DNA from: Pseudomonas lutea
GTDB lineage: Bacteria; Pseudomonadota; Gammaproteobacteria; Pseudomonadales; Pseudomonadaceae
Length of the DNA: 64,000 nucleotides
Assembly (NCBI RefSeq): GCF_000759445.1
Contig: NZ_JRMB01000002.1
Location: 620,001-684,000, forward strand
Direction: 5' to 3'
The position numbers and the translations under genes were made by a program. Positions 63,273 through 64,000 of the stretch are shown piece by piece. The notes under the pieces were generated by a model that searched no databases, was not told where the DNA came from, and was given only the letters and a program-made list of their open reading frames with translations. The number at the start of each line of letters is the position of its first letter. Within the stretch, counting starts at the first letter, position 1.

Positions 63273-64000
63273 TCACTGGCCGTCCAACGGCACCAGCCAT
63301 TGGCCTGCAGTCTTCGCCAGATGGTCAGTCAGCTCGGTGAGCAGTTGCCCGCCATTGCGCCAATGATGCCAGTACAAGGGCACGTCGATGCAGCGATCGG
63401 TCAGCAATTCGACCAATCGGCCACTGGCCAGCTGGGCGCCAACTTGCAATTCAGGCACCAGCCCCCAGCCCATGCCGGCTTCAACCATGCGCGTAAAACC
63501 TTCGGAGGACGGGCACAGATGGTGCTCAAAACCGCCGTCGACACCCAGCGACGCCAGATAGCGATGCTGCAGGAAGTCATCCGGGCCGAACACCAGCGCG
63601 GGCGACTGCGCCACTGCCTGTGCTGTGACGCCGGCCGCAAAATGCCGCTCGATAAATTCCGGGCTGGCCAGCGCACGGTAGCGCATGGCGCCGAGCGGTA
63701 AACTCCGCGCCCCGGCCACTGGCCGCTCACTGCCGCACAGACACGCGGCCACTTCGCCGGCACGCATCCGTTTGAGCCCGACGTCCTGATCCTCAACCAC
63801 CAGATCGGTGAGCAACCGATGCCGGGCACAAAAGTCGCCGACGGTCAGCGCCCACCAAGTGGCGAGGCTGTCGGCATTCAAAGCGATACGCAACCGCTCC
63901 GGCATGCCGCCCTCGTCCAGCGCCGGAACCGCGGCTTGCAAGTCGCGCTCCAGCAGGCGCACCTGCTGGACATGGTTGAGCAGGCGCCGACCGATTTCCG
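63273..64000 (-). CDS. argP: LysR-family regulator ArgP (IciA), 3' part (5' end outside window)
   Basis: About 242 residues of the effector-binding domain and linker are present; the frame is open to the right edge (RRLLNHVQQVRLLERDL), so the helix-turn-helix lies outside. The pattern LRIALNADSLATWWALTVGDF and EDQDVGLKRMRAGEVAACLC is characteristic of ArgP, which senses Lys/Arg and activates argO-type exporters and nucleotide-pool genes. It follows the synteny remembered for PA4363. Confidence 0.85.
   Translation of the reverse strand, partial: EIGRRLLNHVQQVRLLERDLQAAVPALDEGGMPERLRIALNADSLATWWALTVGDFCARHRLLTDLVVEDQDVGLKRMRAGEVAACLCGSERPVAGARSLPLGAMRYRALASPEFIERHFAAGVTAQAVAQSPALVFGPDDFLQHRYLASLGVDGGFEHHLCPSSEGFTRMVEAGMGWGLVPELQVGAQLASGRLVELLTDRCIDVPLYWHHWRNGGQLLTELTDHLAKTAGQWLVPLDGQ

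Overview
The window is a GC-rich, gene-dense chromosomal segment of a Pseudomonas, most likely of the P. fluorescens/P. syringae side of the genus rather than P. aeruginosa. The evidence is an MvaT-type nucleoid protein, a TtgR/TtgABC (MexAB-OprM type) efflux locus with its recognisable operator, pca genes with a PcaR regulator, olsBA, pyeR-pyeM-xenB, and many copies of the genus-typical REP sequence GTAGGAGCGCGCTTGCCCGCGAA. No rRNA, tRNA, prophage, transposase or CRISPR array was seen. Much of 29-64 kb follows the gene order remembered for the PA4292-PA4363 part of P. aeruginosa (pit, purU-mvaT-sbcB, a MoxR operon, pykA, a ferredoxin reductase plus diguanylate cyclase, fumarase, olsBA-acpH-pyeRM-xenB, argP); this is from memory, not from a search.

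Region by region. 0-5 kb: a truncated DctB-type sensor kinase and its sigma-54 response regulator, a 1-kb REP array, then an MHS-family dicarboxylate transporter preceded by a -24/-12 promoter, two upstream palindromes and a CA motif, which looks like a complete RpoN-controlled C4/C5-dicarboxylate uptake module. 5-6.4 kb: two paralogous secreted proteins made of 13-residue repeats, duplicated together with their leaders. 6.5-15 kb: metabolic and accessory genes (flavin reductase-like protein, ABM protein with a divergent AraC regulator, a ThDP decarboxylase with a divergent LysR regulator, a DHA2 exporter, a secreted double-Cache protein). 15.3-22 kb: ttgR and ttgABC. 22-28.3 kb: pcaR, pcaIJF, pcaT and pcaD, without pcaB or pcaC. 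28.4-28.6 kb: an orphan promoter/terminator unit that may be a small RNA. 29-38 kb: phosphate transporter, HerA-like ATPase, a glycosyltransferase-deacetylase-flippase-like operon, purU and mvaT. 37.6-46.3 kb: sbcB and a six-gene RDD/SpoIIM/DUF4129/DUF4350/MoxR/DUF58 operon. 46-54 kb: PilZ protein, TPR lipoprotein, pyruvate kinase, redox protein plus diguanylate cyclase, fumarase, cardiolipin synthase. 54-64 kb: serine hydrolase pair, ornithine-lipid genes with a Pho-box-like promoter, acpH, pyeR-pyeM-xenB, a coiled-coil membrane protein, an epimerase and the 3' part of argP.

The best-supported observations beyond routine annotation are the RpoN module at 3.4-3.6 kb, the duplicated repeat-protein/leader pair at 5.1-6.4 kb, the candidate small RNA at 28.47-28.56 kb, the Pho-like direct repeats before olsBA, and two multi-gene operons of unknown function (32.8-35.7 and 39.3-46.3 kb).
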